Made by a program: the position numbers and the translations under genes. A stretch of 64,000 nt of DNA from Cheilinus undulatus (lineage: Eukaryota; Chordata; Actinopteri; Labriformes; Labridae), in NCBI RefSeq assembly GCF_018320785.1, contig NC_054881.1, forward strand, positions 13,888,275-13,952,274, read 5' to 3'. Numbering within the stretch: the first letter of the stretch is position 1; the number at the start of each line of letters is the position of its first letter. This document shows positions 12,732 to 28,869 of this stretch, piece after piece. Under the pieces are notes generated by a model that ran no database searches, was not told the origin of the DNA, and saw nothing but the letters and a program-made list of their open reading frames with translations.

Positions 12732-13252
12732 CAGATGTGGGAAAAAGAAGGAAACCAGGTAAACGGGAAAGTTTGATCGGGATGTTTCCATCTGTGAGGG
12801 GGTGCTGTCATGGTACAGAGACCAAGAAGTGAAAAGCCCTGCCTCTGTCTGTGTGTTTGGAGGTTAAGACTGATCACACAGCAATTAATAGGAAATGAAA
12901 TGAAGGTGAATACAGTGGAACATGACGTCTTATGATAGCAGCTCTCTCAGGGTGGGAAATTAACACACAGCAGCTTTTAAACACTGAAAAATCAGTGGAA
13001 GTGGGTACATTTCTTAGTACAAAATCCTTTTTAGAAGAAGATGTTCTAATTTTAAGCCTAACAATTAGAATCCTGCAATTTAAATAGCACTTTCCCTTCC
13101 ATAACATCCCTCAAACTGCATTAATGTAGCCTAAATGTCTCATTTTTAAAATATAAAAAGACCCTAAATCTGTCATCAAGAAGATTACCTTATTCTGTTG
13201 TAAATACTGTAGTATCAGTCCCAAAAGAAAAAGGAAATGGTGTGTGACTGTA

Positions 13253-13258
13253 AATAAA
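13253..13258 (+). terminator. ciz1: CIZ1 poly(A) signal
   Basis: AATAAA about 520 bases after the CIZ1 stop codon, followed by AT-rich sequence. It is the first good signal downstream of the stop at 12731 and defines a 3' untranslated region of roughly 540 bases. Confidence 0.6.
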
Positions 13259-13384
13259 AACAGTATGTATCAATTTGCATAAACATTAAAACTAGATATT
13301 TAAGAAAATCCAACTAGGTCAATAAACTTAAGGAATTAAAGGCCCTGGTCATCTTAGCGACCCAAAAAACTTACATTGTATTGG

Positions 13385-13600
13385 TAAATCATGACTCTGT
13401 CCCAAATTTTTTGAAACATGTCAACATAAAAAAACAAAAGCGGTGACATTTCTCAATTTTTGCATTTGATATGTTGTCATTAGGCTTTTTTTTAATCAAA
13501 TAATTGGGTTTGATCATTTGCATCTCATCCCATTCTGTCTTCATTTGCAATATTCATGCCTTTTAATGATTGGGATTTTTAAAGTAAAGTCTAAGAAGGA
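13385..13600. repeat. Degraded hAT-like non-autonomous element
   Basis: Starts with TCCCAAATTTTTTGAAACAT and continues with TTTCTCAATTTTTGCATTTG and TTTGCATCTCATCCCATTCT. This word order is that of a common fish hAT-type repeat whose ends read CCCAACTTTTTTGGAA. The copy is divergent, and no target duplication was found. Confidence 0.45.
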
Positions 13601-13639
13601 TCTGGGTATATAGATCATTAACAGTGGAGAAGTGACACA

Positions 13640-13990
13640 GCCACAGAATTTTGAAATAAGTCGTAAAATGTTTCCCAGATAATGAACCACACCAACTTGT
13701 TTGATCCGGGGACTTTCCTTCCAGCACCACCAACAAGGTTAAATGTGATTGAGGGGAAATTTCTTAACAGCTTCTGGAGGTATTGCTATGAAAGACACTC
13801 CACAGAATTTACAACCCTGACAGGATGTAGTCCCCTGAATTCCCGTCACTATCAAACATCATAGTTAAGATAAAGATTTCAGTTTTTTGTGTACTTTAAT
13901 GTCCAAGTACATGCACATTTTAAAGATTTCCCTTATTTGCTGTGTTTGACACTAATTAGTTGTTAGCATACTGACATACAAATATGGTAG
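13640..13990 (+). repeat. Degraded percomorph-type dispersed repeat
   Basis: GACTTTCCTTCCAGCACCAC, GAGGTATTGCTATGAAAGAC and CTAATTAGTTGTTAGCATAC are diverged versions of a well-known fish repeat with the words GACTTTCCTCTAGCGCCACC and GCTAATTAGCAAATGTTAGC. The frame at 13682-13864 is a by-product of the repeat. Confidence 0.45.
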
Positions 13991-14189
13991 AATTCTAATC
14001 TATTTATGAAAGAGCAGATTTTGAAGGTGTGGGATTAGATTTTCATTTTAAAAGTGTTTGAGCAGTATTGACCAATCTTATGCAGGAAAATAGTCTGTTT
14101 GGAGAGCTAAAATAGCTTGGGGGACATCCTAAAGCGTTCTCTCTAATGCAGCTTCCTTTGAACCAAGTAAAAATGTGCATACATGCGCT

Positions 14190-14945
14190 CAGTGTTGCAG
14201 GTAACATGTTACAAAGTAATCTGTTGACATATTTAGATTACTTTTTTGTTGTAACAAGTATTGTACCATGTTAGTTTTACAATTGAAGTAATCTGTTATT
14301 GGGTCCCTTTTCATAAAAGTAATCTGTTACTGAAAGAAAATTCCCCAATTTGCTTTCTCCTCTGTGCCCAAAAAAAAGAGAGAAGAAGAAGAAGAAGCTC
14401 CTCGAAGCATCTGCACTGTTTTTCCTTCTTTATTTCTTGTATGTAAGCAGCATAAGGTAAACACAGCTGTGCCAGTACGCTCACGTTGCTAGCTTATTGA
14501 GCTAGTGAGATGGCAGAGAGGACAGATTTATACCGTGGACTTTTTTTCCCCTGTATGTTGGGTTTTTGGATGAAGAGACAAGAATAGCATCATGGTGTAA
14601 AAGCTCTCGTTTTATCTGCATTGAATCAGCTGTTCAGAGTTATGAACTCTGCCCAGGTTGTTATTGGTGTTATCAGGCTGCAGAGATGCAGACTATGGGC
14701 CGTAAATCAGGCCTTGCAATGACAAAAGAGTCAATACATTTAAAGGCAGATGTGCTTTCGTATGTTGTTTTTACAACCAACAAGCGGAACAAGTGGTTGG
14801 AGGGTCTGAATGTTTGGGAATGCAGAATAGCTCTAATGTATTAGCTTTACAAGTAGGTAACGCAGTGTAATGAATTACTTCTCTCAGTATGTTAGGCAGT
14901 AATCTTAAAAGTTAGTCTGAAAAGTAATGCTATACAACATGGCAT
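14190..14945. repeat. Possible MITE flanked by GTAACA/AGTAATC words
   Basis: The left side (GTGTTGCAGGTAACATGTTA, AAAGTAATCTG) and the inverted right side (TGTTGTATAGCATTACTTTT on the minus strand) share the tone of fish repeats that begin AGTGTTG..GTAAC..AGTAATC. The inverted match is weak, so this is tentative. A short GAA run (about 14381-14397) lies inside. Confidence 0.3.
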
Positions 14946-15333
14946 GTGCTGTTGAAATCTGCTCTGATAGGGTTTTATTGCTTTTTGATTGTAAACAAAC
15001 TAAAGCAACTAAAAGAAAAAAAGATAGTCTCAACTGAAAGTCAGCTAAAACACTAAATCCTGGCTACATTGGAACTACCTAAGAATGTTGTCAGTAGCTT
15101 CAAGGAGCTATCTACTTGTCAAAAGTGTTGCGATACTGGTAAATACTATTTGTTATAAATGCAATTAAGATGAATCTCCATGCCCAGCCTCACAAGGTTG
15201 CTGGCTGGCTGAAGGTTTGATCATATATAAGCTATAATATAAAAGTATCCTAAATTTGAAAACACTGATTTAAAATAATTTAAGCTATAGTCAATGTGGA
15301 GTTTTTGAAGGTGAAGTATGGCATGTCTTAGAC

Positions 15334-15915
15334 CAGGGGTGTCCAAACTTTTTCCACTGAGGGCATACTGAAATAAAAAAGGATGGAGGGACCACTTTCG
15401 TATACCAAACCTTGAGGTTATGAAAGTCCATAAAAGCAATTTGATATAGGTTAAAACATTCTTAGTGATTGTGAGTCCTCACAAGGCAAATAGCCAATCA
15501 ATTCAAGGACTGGGGAGGCCAATGAGATTTCAGGGGGCCCTGGTTGGCCCTGGCTACCACTGACTATGCACCTGGAATGCAATTGGTGCTGCCATTTTCT
15601 GTGGTAATTAATTAGAAATTAAGATATTATTTCTTTGGTGGCTGATATGTTACTGCTATCTACAGTGTCTTCTTAGTTTAGTCACAAATTTAAAAAGCTC
15701 ATCAAGAAATTCTTCTTGTCAAAATGTTTGTTCACAGAATTAGCATGGTAGCACCACCTAGTGCTAAACGTGAGAAGTACATTGCAGCCAAGCAAAAGCT
15801 TCATGTTCTAATGTGGGCCAAATTTTACTATATCTTATAAATTTGCTGTGGGTCAGTCGAAAGTGGACCTCGGGCTGCATTTGGCCCGTTTTTGGCCATA
15901 GTTTGGACACCCCTG
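15334..15915. mobile_element. hAT-type MITE with perfect 8-bp target duplication
   Basis: The 582-bp element starts CAGGGGTGTCCAAACTTTTT and ends ATAGTTTGGACACCCCTG, so its ends are inverted repeats with the classic hAT (Charlie-like) terminal sequence. It is flanked by exact 8-bp copies of TCTTAGAC (15326-15333 and 15916-15923), the hallmark of hAT insertion. There is no transposase, so it was mobilised in trans. The intact duplication suggests a fairly recent insertion. It lies between CIZ1 and BBLN. Confidence 0.9.
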
Positions 15916-15967
15916 TCTTAGACAAAAAGAAATGATAGGGAGTAAGAAGAAAGCTGTTGTCTTTCAT

Positions 15968-16105
15968 TGAGAAGCGGAGTACACCCTAGACAGGTCACCA
16001 GTCAATCATAAGGCTGACCAATAAAACATTCACTCTCAAAGTCACACCTATTGGCATTGTAGAGTCACCAATTAACCCAAATGGCGTTGATTTCTTTTTT
16101 AAACA
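15968..16105 (-). repeat. LINE (L2-like) 3' tail fragment
   Basis: Words GAAGCGGAGTACACCCTAGA, CAGGTCACCAGTCAATCATA, CACACCTATTGGCATTGTAG and AGTCACCAATTAACC are the reverse-strand version of a tail common in fish L2-type repeats. It directly follows the hAT element. Confidence 0.55.
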
Positions 16106-16645
16106 TCTGAGGCCTACGCCCAATTAGTTAATTTCCCACCCTGCAGTGTCCTGAAGGATGAAGAAGTCACTGAATGTTGATTGTAAGCTTTTGCTAACTC
16201 TCCAGCTAGCTAGTTGAACAATTGTTCAAAACATAAAGCAGAGACATCTTCATCATAGCTTATCGCTCAAAACTTAGCAACCCGAGAAGTACATCATAAC
16301 CATCATCAAGTGTTTGAGCAGGTGGAAACTTTAAAATAGGTGTTACAATTCAATTTGAGTGGAATTTTGAATCTCATAGCTTCGTTCTGGGCATTTTATC
16401 ATTATGTGTTATCTTTTTCCCACTTTTTTAAAATCATTTGTAGATGAAGCTGGCAAAAAATGTTGCGTTTGTGGCCTCCCTGAAACACCGCCACTCACAT
16501 TTGATTTATTCTGCTGGTGGCAGTTTGAAAGATACAAGTTTATGTGAAGTGGGGTCTCAAGGTGGAAATTAACCTTGGAGCTACCATCGGTGAAACAGTC
16601 CTAAAACCATTTTACATTCACACAAAGTTTAGAGAAAAGAAAACT

Positions 16646-16663
16646 TTTGGGGGGGGGGGGGGA
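16646..16663. repeat. Poly-G tract
   Basis: A run of about 14 G residues preceded by TTTT. It is a mononucleotide tract, and its length may be unreliable in sequencing. Confidence 0.7.
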
Positions 16664-16705
16664 TCTGCAGGCAGACATCTGCCTCAACAAGACCAGAAAC
16701 TTAAA

Positions 16706-17045
16706 TTAAAGCTCCTGTGAGGAACTTTTTTGATTTTGGCACCCTCTGTGGACAGAGTAGTTATTGTAATCTCTTAGCTGCTTTTACTCTGTGCATCTGT
16801 GTGTAGTGTTCTGTGTTAAAAAATCTCATTCTACTTTATTATAACAGCCGCATTAATCATGCATAGTAAATCCTTGCCATGGAAAATTGTTCTGCACCTC
16901 GCTGCCCATCTCTATGTCTGACATCTACCCCTCTGCAGCTTTTAATGGCATTAATATTACAATATAAAAAGTGTCATAATTTGGAGGCATGACTATCAAT
17001 TTCACTATGATTTACAACCAAGTAAAGTCCTCACAGGAGCTTTAA
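16706..17045. repeat. MITE family B, intact copy
   Basis: Terminal inverted repeats TTAAAGCTCCTGTGAGGA on the left and TCCTCACAGGAGCTTTAA on the right are perfect over 18 bp, with a 340-bp body and no coding potential. The internal words GGCACCCTCTGTGGACA recur at other copies of the family in this window. The family name and superfamily are unknown to me. Confidence 0.75.
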
Positions 17046-18119
17046 GAATGGTCTCCAGCTCTTTAAAGAGTCTGTATTTACAAAAGACTGCAGTCAGTCT
17101 GAGTTTTCTTTTACTTTTATGATTGAAAGCTTGCAAGGGAAGGATTGTTTATGCTGCTTTAAGATTAAAAGACTCGAAAGTTCTTTTTCTACTTCCTTAT
17201 AGGACCCTAAACTCTGACTTTTTAGCTCAGAACTTGTATAAAAAAACAATTTGTGTAGAGTGGTTGTTTTGGAACATCTCGACTAATGTATCTACATTTA
17301 GGGGGAGAAGTCAATTAACTTTAAATGCTGTTAGTGTCTATAGTTGCTCATTTTCCTCCAGTTAACTATTGCGTTGATTCCTCATCATTTTATTAGCAAT
17401 ACACTGGACGGATCAAATAAAAGATGAGGTGATAGAAAGAGAGGGGTCAGTTATGTATCAGATGTAAGCAATTTTAAGCAGCTGCTGCTTAAAACAAAGC
17501 ATGAAAGTGTTTAACTTTGGGTCCAGCATTTCATTTGTCATAAGGCTTAAATACAGATTCATCACTTCTGTTTTTCATGACTAGTCTTCTTTCCTGGAAA
17601 CTTTTCATCTTGGTTATTAGAGAAGGATATTTCAATCCACTGAAGTGGTTTGCGGATTCATGTAGCAACTCTTGGTAGTGATGGTGGTGATTGTCACATG
17701 ATAGGAAACACATCATGGTCTCTCTGAAGGAAAAAAAAGACATGATGGAAAAAATGTACCTGTTAGATCCCAACGGAAGCAAGGAGGGGAGAGAAAATTA
17801 CATGTAAAATATAATTTCAAACAAAGCTGTATGTTTCTTATTGTATTTTTATTCAGCTACTGACAAATTAAGAAGAACAAACAGTGATGTTTTCTAACTG
17901 CTGGAAGTTTAATGTATTTTTGGATGTTTGTTTTCTGTTTGGGGGGTCATTTTAATTTATATTAAAATGTCTGATAATTCCCACACGTTGTTAGCTTTCT
18001 TCTTTAATCAACTTGCAGTCACCATGACATATAAATTCTACAATACCTGATCTGATTGCATTGGTAATTGTACTCAAAGAATGTAAAGTGGAGAAAAACA
18101 ATGAAGATTTACAGTCATG

Positions 18120-18685
18120 CTGCAGATCAAACATTTTAATACAGAATTAGACACCTGGAATGTTGCATATTTGCTTAACAGTACAACAAACAAAAACACA
18201 CACTTCAAAGTTCTCGAAAGCTGAATGATAACACCAAATGCATCAACACCAAAGACAAAGATCCTCTATTAAAACAGAAATACAGACAACCGTATATTTT
18301 AAGGTTAACTTAGCATGTTGGGTACTTATAAAGATATTCAAGGAAAATCAAAGTATGGTTGTGAAGTCTGAGCTGCTGAAATTAACAGTAAAATTGCAAA
18401 CATTTTACAGTATGATCCTGATAAAAGACTTTGTCTTCATGATGTTAAACTTAAGACTTTTACAACAATGTCCTCAGATTTTATCAAATGTGACGTAGAT
18501 TTTCCCAAAGCACCAGATGGATACAGCTGTTCATGAAGCTCTTAGAGCTCAATAAAGTTCAATCTACTAAGAAACCAAACATCAGCACATCATAGTTGAA
18601 CGAATGAGAAAAATAGATTCTGGATGGGATGTAAATTCACATATTTATCAGCCAGAAGGTCAGCTTACATAAATACATCTATCAT
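18120..18685 (-). other. bbln: Probable BBLN 3' untranslated region
   Basis: Sequence downstream of the BBLN stop on the minus strand. A weak poly(A) signal variant ATTAAA (plus-strand TTTAAT at 18135-18140) and a canonical AATAAA (plus-strand TTTATT at 17848-17853) are available. The frame at 18238-18498 on the plus strand has no domain. Confidence 0.35.
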
Positions 18686-19948
18686 TCATTTCTCATCTCC
18701 ATCATCCTTCTCCAGATCTTCTTTGTCTGGACAGGAGGAATCCTGGTCTGCAGGACATTGTTCCTCCTGTGTCGGGGTTCCCAGCAGCTGGGCCCTGAAC
18801 TCCAGCCGAGCTTGCCGGTTTGACTCCATCAGTTCATGCAGTTTTCCGTTGAGTGAATCATTGCGTTCCTCCAGGTCATCGAGATAGGAGTTGATCTGAT
18901 CTAGCATGGAGTTGATGGCTTCATACTCTGTGGATAAGGAGCACAGATTAGTCTTTCTGTCTATGATTGTGTTCATCTTCTTGTATGTCTATTTAAATGT
19001 GTGATTCAAAGTCAAGATGACAAGAGGGGAGCTGAAGCCTCATTTGAACAGAAGTGGATATCAGCTTTTTATGTCTTCATTTCAGGTTTATATTTAGAGT
19101 TGTTCAGACACTGGATGATGGCATTTTTTTGAGAAACTGAATGAGTGTGGCCTGGTGAAAAGTCTTAAGTTAGCTCGAGTACATGCATCCAGTTTTACAG
19201 TTTATATATATATATATATTTCTGCCTTTATCTATAGAGGACACACTGGACAAAATCAGCATCACTGTGAATTACGTTCATATAATCAGTTTTAATGTTA
19301 TCTGGAAACAAAAATGGCCCCTCATGTGTAAATTAACTTGCAACGACATGACACCTCAATGAGGAATCCCATGACCCGGTGTTTCATCTAATCTTGTGAC
19401 CGTGTTAGCTGGTGAAGTTAAGCCAAATGCGTCCGTGGTTGTTGTAGCTACACCAGATTATGAAGATTAATCATGTCCAGACGATTTTTCTTTTTTTTTT
19501 TAATATTACAATGCCAAAGTCAATTCATGTAATACACACCTTCAGAACACCTTAGAAATCGCTAGAACACTACATTTTCAACAGCTTTGGTTACTACTAC
19601 AAGCCCAGACGCACTCGGCTAAAAGTCGCTAGATTACACGGTCACTACATAACCCGTTACACCTGACATATGCTCCGCACAGTACAATACTAAGTCCATA
19701 TTTCAGAATATTGCTGTTGCATAGATGGTTTTGAATTTGTAGTCAAGAAAAATAATAAAAGAAAGGCACATACAGTACTTTCGAGTGGGGGTGGTTTTAC
19801 CAATTTGCTGTCATACAGATACTACATCATCATCGACTACAATGAATGAAAACCACAAGACAGTACCTTCTTCGTCGTCAAATTCATCGTCGTCGTTTAT
19901 AATACCATCGTCGGCTGAGATGTTTGGATCCCCATTTGGTCCAGACAT
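18686..19948 (-). CDS. bbln: BBLN, bublin coiled-coil protein (C9orf16 orthologue)
   Basis: Exon 1 is 19948 down to 19867 (82 nt) and exon 2 is 18927 down to 18686 (242 nt). The donor is GTACTG, the acceptor ends CACAG, and the phases join to give 107 aa. The N terminus MSGPNGD and the core YEAINSMLDQIN through ESNRQARLEF match vertebrate BBLN/C9orf16 closely. An acidic stretch (residues 19-28, rich in D and E) precedes a heptad-like coiled coil (about 29-75). Human BBLN is about 83 aa, so the acidic tail after about residue 80 (CPADQDSSCPDKEDLEKDD) is an extension. The worm homologue BBLN-1 binds intermediate filaments and protects gut lumen shape; a cytoskeletal role is inferred here. The gene is tail-to-tail with CIZ1. 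Confidence 0.93.
19201..19220. repeat. TA dinucleotide microsatellite
   Basis: A run of TATATATATATATATA in the BBLN intron. Simple repeat. Confidence 0.7.
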
Positions 19949-22262
19949 TGCGTATAAATTCAGGTCTCAAATTGTATTACCAAGAGTAAGCTAGCGTCAG
20001 AGATAAGCTAGCGTCGCTGCCAGCTGAATGACATTAGTAAATCAATAGACAGTAGTTCACACCAGAAACATATCAAATGTGTTTGCTGTGTTATGTTCGG
20101 ACTAAATGGATAAAGCAGGATTCTCCGAGCTGATATCCACAAGGGCTACTGCTAGCTTCAGCTGTCATTACTGAGAGACGTCAGATATTTGTTTATTGGA
20201 CTGTTGCATTCTGGGAAAAATGTAGGCAGAGCGTTTACGTTCTTGTCAAAGATTGCAACAGTCCGAGGGAAGACCGCTCACTCAAAATGCACCGGATAAT
20301 AGATACGAAAGAGGGAATGTATCCCTTCTACATTGGTAAAAGAATAAAAACAACACTTTAATGTTACTTAAAGTAAAAACTGTTTGAAGCTCCTACCTGC
20401 TTTCTTAAATTTGAAGTTTCTTGGGCAATTGTCGATTACATTTACGGTTTTGTGAAAACAGGAACAGAGTGAGCACTCTTGCTGCTCCGAATGTTTCAGT
20501 CTGTAATGAGGGCTTTTTTTAGTGATCCGAAGCATTTGTCTCGGCTCGCCAAAAAGAGTCGATTCTTTCAGCTAACAAACATTTCCTCATTTGGTATCAA
20601 TTTTGCAGGTGAACATCCTCATGTATCAGTAAAATTACATGAATTTACATCATAATTATTAACAGTGAGATAGTAAATCATTGTCAACCTGCAATGCAAC
20701 CTGCAATTACTTTTCTTAACTCTCCCCTTCACTATGGTATGTATGTTTGAATGTAAACGCACTTCTTATACAATTTTAACATGAGTGCTTTTCTGAACAT
20801 TGGTTTCAAAATTGATTGAGTAATTAAGACCGCCTCATGATTTTGGCAGGAAAGTTATTTATTATATTTAATTAAAAATTAAGGAGTAGGGTTAAATACC
20901 TTTAAACTTTCTCCCACTCCTTTTTACTCATGTAAATTGAGATGCTTAAATTTTTGCAGGTGGAAGTTATTGCCTCTTTTTTTATTTTCTTGTTCTATTT
21001 TCTTTTCTCTAACTGTTTTTGTGTTGTCATTTTACATGTTCAAAGTAGAGGCATCAATTGAATAAGAAATATGATTGATATTTGTGCTGGTGTTTTCCCT
21101 CCAGTTGTACTTAAAGAAATATTTAACTTAGTGCAAGGTTTTTTTTTTTTTTATATTGGTGGGTGACATGGCCTTTTCTTTTTTTGGTTCCGAGTGGTAA
21201 TTTTAAATGAATTAAAATTTGATGATTAATTTGTCAGTCATATTGTCTCAGAGTCCAAACTTTATATTTGTGTCAGTAAAGATAAAAAACATGTGTCCCA
21301 AAAATAGAAATCATGCGGTGTGACACAATTTTATAATATTTTTACAGTTTATCTGAAATAATAGGGGATTTGAGTTCAACCAAAAAAATAAACAAACACC
21401 TCATTAAGAGATATTGGAGGGTCAATGACTTAGATAAGAGAAATTCTGTGTCCAAAAATTAAGTTTAAATAACTGCGAAAAAATGAGTCAGATAAGAAAA
21501 CTCAACCGTATTTACATTCAATACAGAAAAATGTTATACATTCAAATATAACTCATTTTTGTCAGGGATATTCTGATTCGGTACAACACAGCTCAAAAAA
21601 TTCCATTCCTAAGTTTTGAAAAAAAAAAAAGAAAAGAAAAGAGTAAACTCCCCCAAAGAGTAATGTCACCCATCCAACACCTTGCAGGTCACAAAAAAAA
21701 AAAAAAAAAAAAAAAAAAAAGACTCTTAAACCAGATCTAGTAGTTCGCATAAAAGTTCCTGCTCTTTGAACCGGTTCGTTTACGAACGACACATCTGTCA
21801 CAGTCAGGTAACTTCAAGCACAAAGCCCCTGGCTTAGATCAGTTTAGGTTTATTCTTATACGTGGAAAGAAAGAAAATAGTCTTATAAATTTGCCACGGA
21901 CGATATCAAACAGGGACTGTCCCATATAATAACAGCAGAGACAGTCTATGCATTAAGGACAATTTCTAAGTGCGTAGTTTGCCTCAGTTTTCATACTAGC
22001 GTCAGTCCAAAAACCTCAGTCTTCATTTTAATTGATTAACCACGCGGTCATGATTGATAAATTCCATGCTAATCTCTCAATAAGAATCTTTGTCTCCTTT
22101 GTCAAAACTGCCTTTCTTATCTTTGATCAGTGGATGGCGCCAAGATATCACAAAACACATGTCTGCACTGAGTCGGCGCTGTCAACCCACGTGGAGTTAT
22201 TTCCTGAATGGGGGTGGCCTGATCACCACGCTGAAATACTTGTTTTGAGGTGTTTCTAAGCT
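19949..22262. other. Gap between divergent BBLN and SURF2, with promoters
   Basis: Holds the two presumed promoters in head-to-head orientation, about 2.3 kb apart. Between 20460 and 21800 the words AAAAAGAGTCGATTCTTTC and GAACCGGTTCGTTTACGAAC resemble the ends of fish DNA repeats, but no exact limits were found. Long A runs (about 21692-21720) are simple repeats. No convincing extra gene is seen; a short frame at 20287 is discussed among the findings. Confidence 0.4.
21692..21720. repeat. Poly-A tract
   Basis: A run of about 29 A residues following TGCAGGTCAC. It is a mononucleotide microsatellite, or the tail of an old antisense element. Confidence 0.75.
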
Positions 22263-26370
<4,108 letters not shown>

Positions 26371-26700
26371 AAAGCAAAACTACGGAAGCCCTAAGCTGAC
26401 AGTGATCCATTTCAGTGTGATTACTCTGTTTTCCCCACGCTATCAGTTACTTTTGATTGTCTTCCCAGATCTTGACTTATTTATTGCATATCCCCAAAGA
26501 TTCAAAAGTACAAAACAAATAGTAAATTAGGTTTATCCTAACTCATCATTGCAATGGCAGTATGGCCTGTCACAATGACCAGCATATTGGTTTTTTAGAC
26601 CAATGCAAAATGAACAGTGTTATCACAAGAACCATATTTTTCTCATAATAATAGGAGGAATGAATATGTAATCATGGGAAACTCTAGTTTTTTATCGCAA

Positions 26701-26746
26701 AATAAAAAAAAATGTAAGTCCAGAACTACAAGAAAATTGGAATAAA
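26701..26746 (+). terminator. surf2: SURF2 poly(A) signals
   Basis: AATAAA at 26701-26706 and again at 26741-26746, about 330-375 bases after the SURF2 stop codon. Either could end the transcript. Confidence 0.45.
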
Positions 26747-28869
26747 ACATATCAAAGGACAATGGAGTACATAAATGTATGGATGCATGTTTGCTTTGGG
26801 CTTCTGTACATAACCATAAAAGTTCAGTATTTTTATACCTCGTGGTTTATCAGGGAGTGACACTGCACTTCCAGTCTGTAGCAGTTTTCCGGTGTCTGAG
26901 CTGGCCTGACATTTTTTATAAGTCAGCATTTATTAAGAGTTTCATATTCTCTGGATATGAAAGTCGGCAACATGTTTGGGACATTAAATGTGTCGTTTTT
27001 GATTGGAACTGTGGTTTAAAATGAAATCTGTGGCACCAAATACAACTTCACTTGGATATAAAAGTATTGTCTGTGTTTTTGTTCTCATCGTTGACCGTAG
27101 GTTAAATTAAAAAAGAGAGAGATGTTTACTGACATCAGCAATTTAGTCAAAAAAAATCCTATAATCATATTTGCATTTCTTTAAGGCATCTTATGTACGA
27201 ATTGCAAATCTTCAAATGCATTTTAATACTTTGTTTTGTTCACTGTGCAATATGTCTCATACTTATTGCCAGCTTACATTTGTTTATGTGCATTTCTAAA
27301 CAAAAACAGCTGCCATAGTGATCATTGGACCATTGCTTGTTAAAATACCATGTTACTCTGCTTGGCTAACAGGGAGCGGACATGCTTCAGAAGTTTAAGA
27401 CTTCTCCCTGAGTATTTGGACTTAACAAGCCACAAGTTAGCTCTGGTTCCTCTGAAAAACATAACCTCCAACAGCCACAGATCTTCTGATGATGACAATG
27501 AGCTCCAACAAACACAGCTGCATTGCTTGATGTCCCTTTGGGTTGCTGTCACGTAGGAAGGAAACGTTTGCGAATCCAAGCAAGAGGCCAAAGAAGTAAG
27601 GAGGCAGAGATCGTAATAAGAGCTGGCAGGAGTTTCTTGTCTGCTTCTTTTTGTACAAACCATCTGTGGTGTCCTCTAATGAAGGAAAAGCTGCTGTTTG
27701 TGGTCTTTCTAAAACAGTAGTGTAAACAATCTTCAAAGGTGTGTGTATGGTTACAAGAACCAGTTTTACCTCCTGGAGGAAGCAAAAAATAAGTAATGAT
27801 ACTAATACTGAAATATAGATTTTTGCTTTTTACTACGATAATTTTCGCAAACACTGATCATTCCATGTGGAACAGTATGAAAAAATATCTTCATACATCA
27901 TTGCCGTTTTCCAAGTCATAAGATATAAAACCATAATTTGAAATTTTGTACAAGCCTTTGTATATATTTTTACAGCAAAGATTCAAAAAATGATTTAAAT
28001 GACTTGTAAAAGATGTGGCGATTTTTTTCCTGTCAAATCACTACCTTCACATGAAAGACGGTCTGGCTATGGACCCCACATCTCTGATGGCCACTCACAC
28101 AGACTGTTAATCTGAGATACTGTCAGAAAAGAAATACATAGTAAAACGTTTGAATTAAAATTGGATTAAACTTCCGTTTGGGATTAAGGTAAGGGTGAGG
28201 ATACCAAAAGTTAAAAACCTTACCTGCTAAACCTAATGACAAACTGTTTGATAAAGCCGAGTAGACAGTCTTCTTACAGGAAAACAGCTCATCCTCCATG
28301 AAAACATTCCAACGACGCAAGCATAGCTTACGTTGCATTGTTAGGTACTTAAGCTACATATCTAACGTGGCTAAAGCTAAGCTCACAATGCTTCATAGGC
28401 TATGTAGCTACATTCTCTATGTAACTACATTAATGTTAGCTACCTTTGATTAAGCTCATATAACATTAATAACGTACCTAGAGTAGCTATATTAGTTTTA
28501 GCTAAAGCTAACAAAGCTAAAGCCAAAAAACGTTTGTGTAACTACTATTAAAAAGGGTCTATACATAATTCAATCATAGATAACACCTCAATTTTTTTTT
28601 TGTTTTATTTATGGAATATTTTATGAACAAAACTGAATTTTAAAAAAATCTAACTGGAGATACCCTGTACCAGCAAATTATAGCACTTCCATTCTGAAAT
28701 GGTTGGCATCTCAGATTTACATTCTGTGAGCTGCCGTCTGAGATGTACAGTCCACAGCCAGACCCTTCATTCTCACATAGACAAGATCAGCAACGTAGTA
28801 AAATTATTTGTCCACAGGGGGCACCAAAATCAACATAGTCTTAAAGTTTGTTACAGGAACTTTAATAGA

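Noticed and set aside
20460-21800. Single large transposon in the BBLN-SURF2 gap
   Set aside because: Suggestive end words (GAGTCGATTCTTT, GAACCGGTTCG) occur, but no matching inverted or direct terminal repeat with target duplication could be shown.
27340-27854. Cluster of overlapping frames on both strands after SURF2
   Set aside because: Five frames overlap on both strands, with no domain, no splice pattern and no promoter or poly(A) context.
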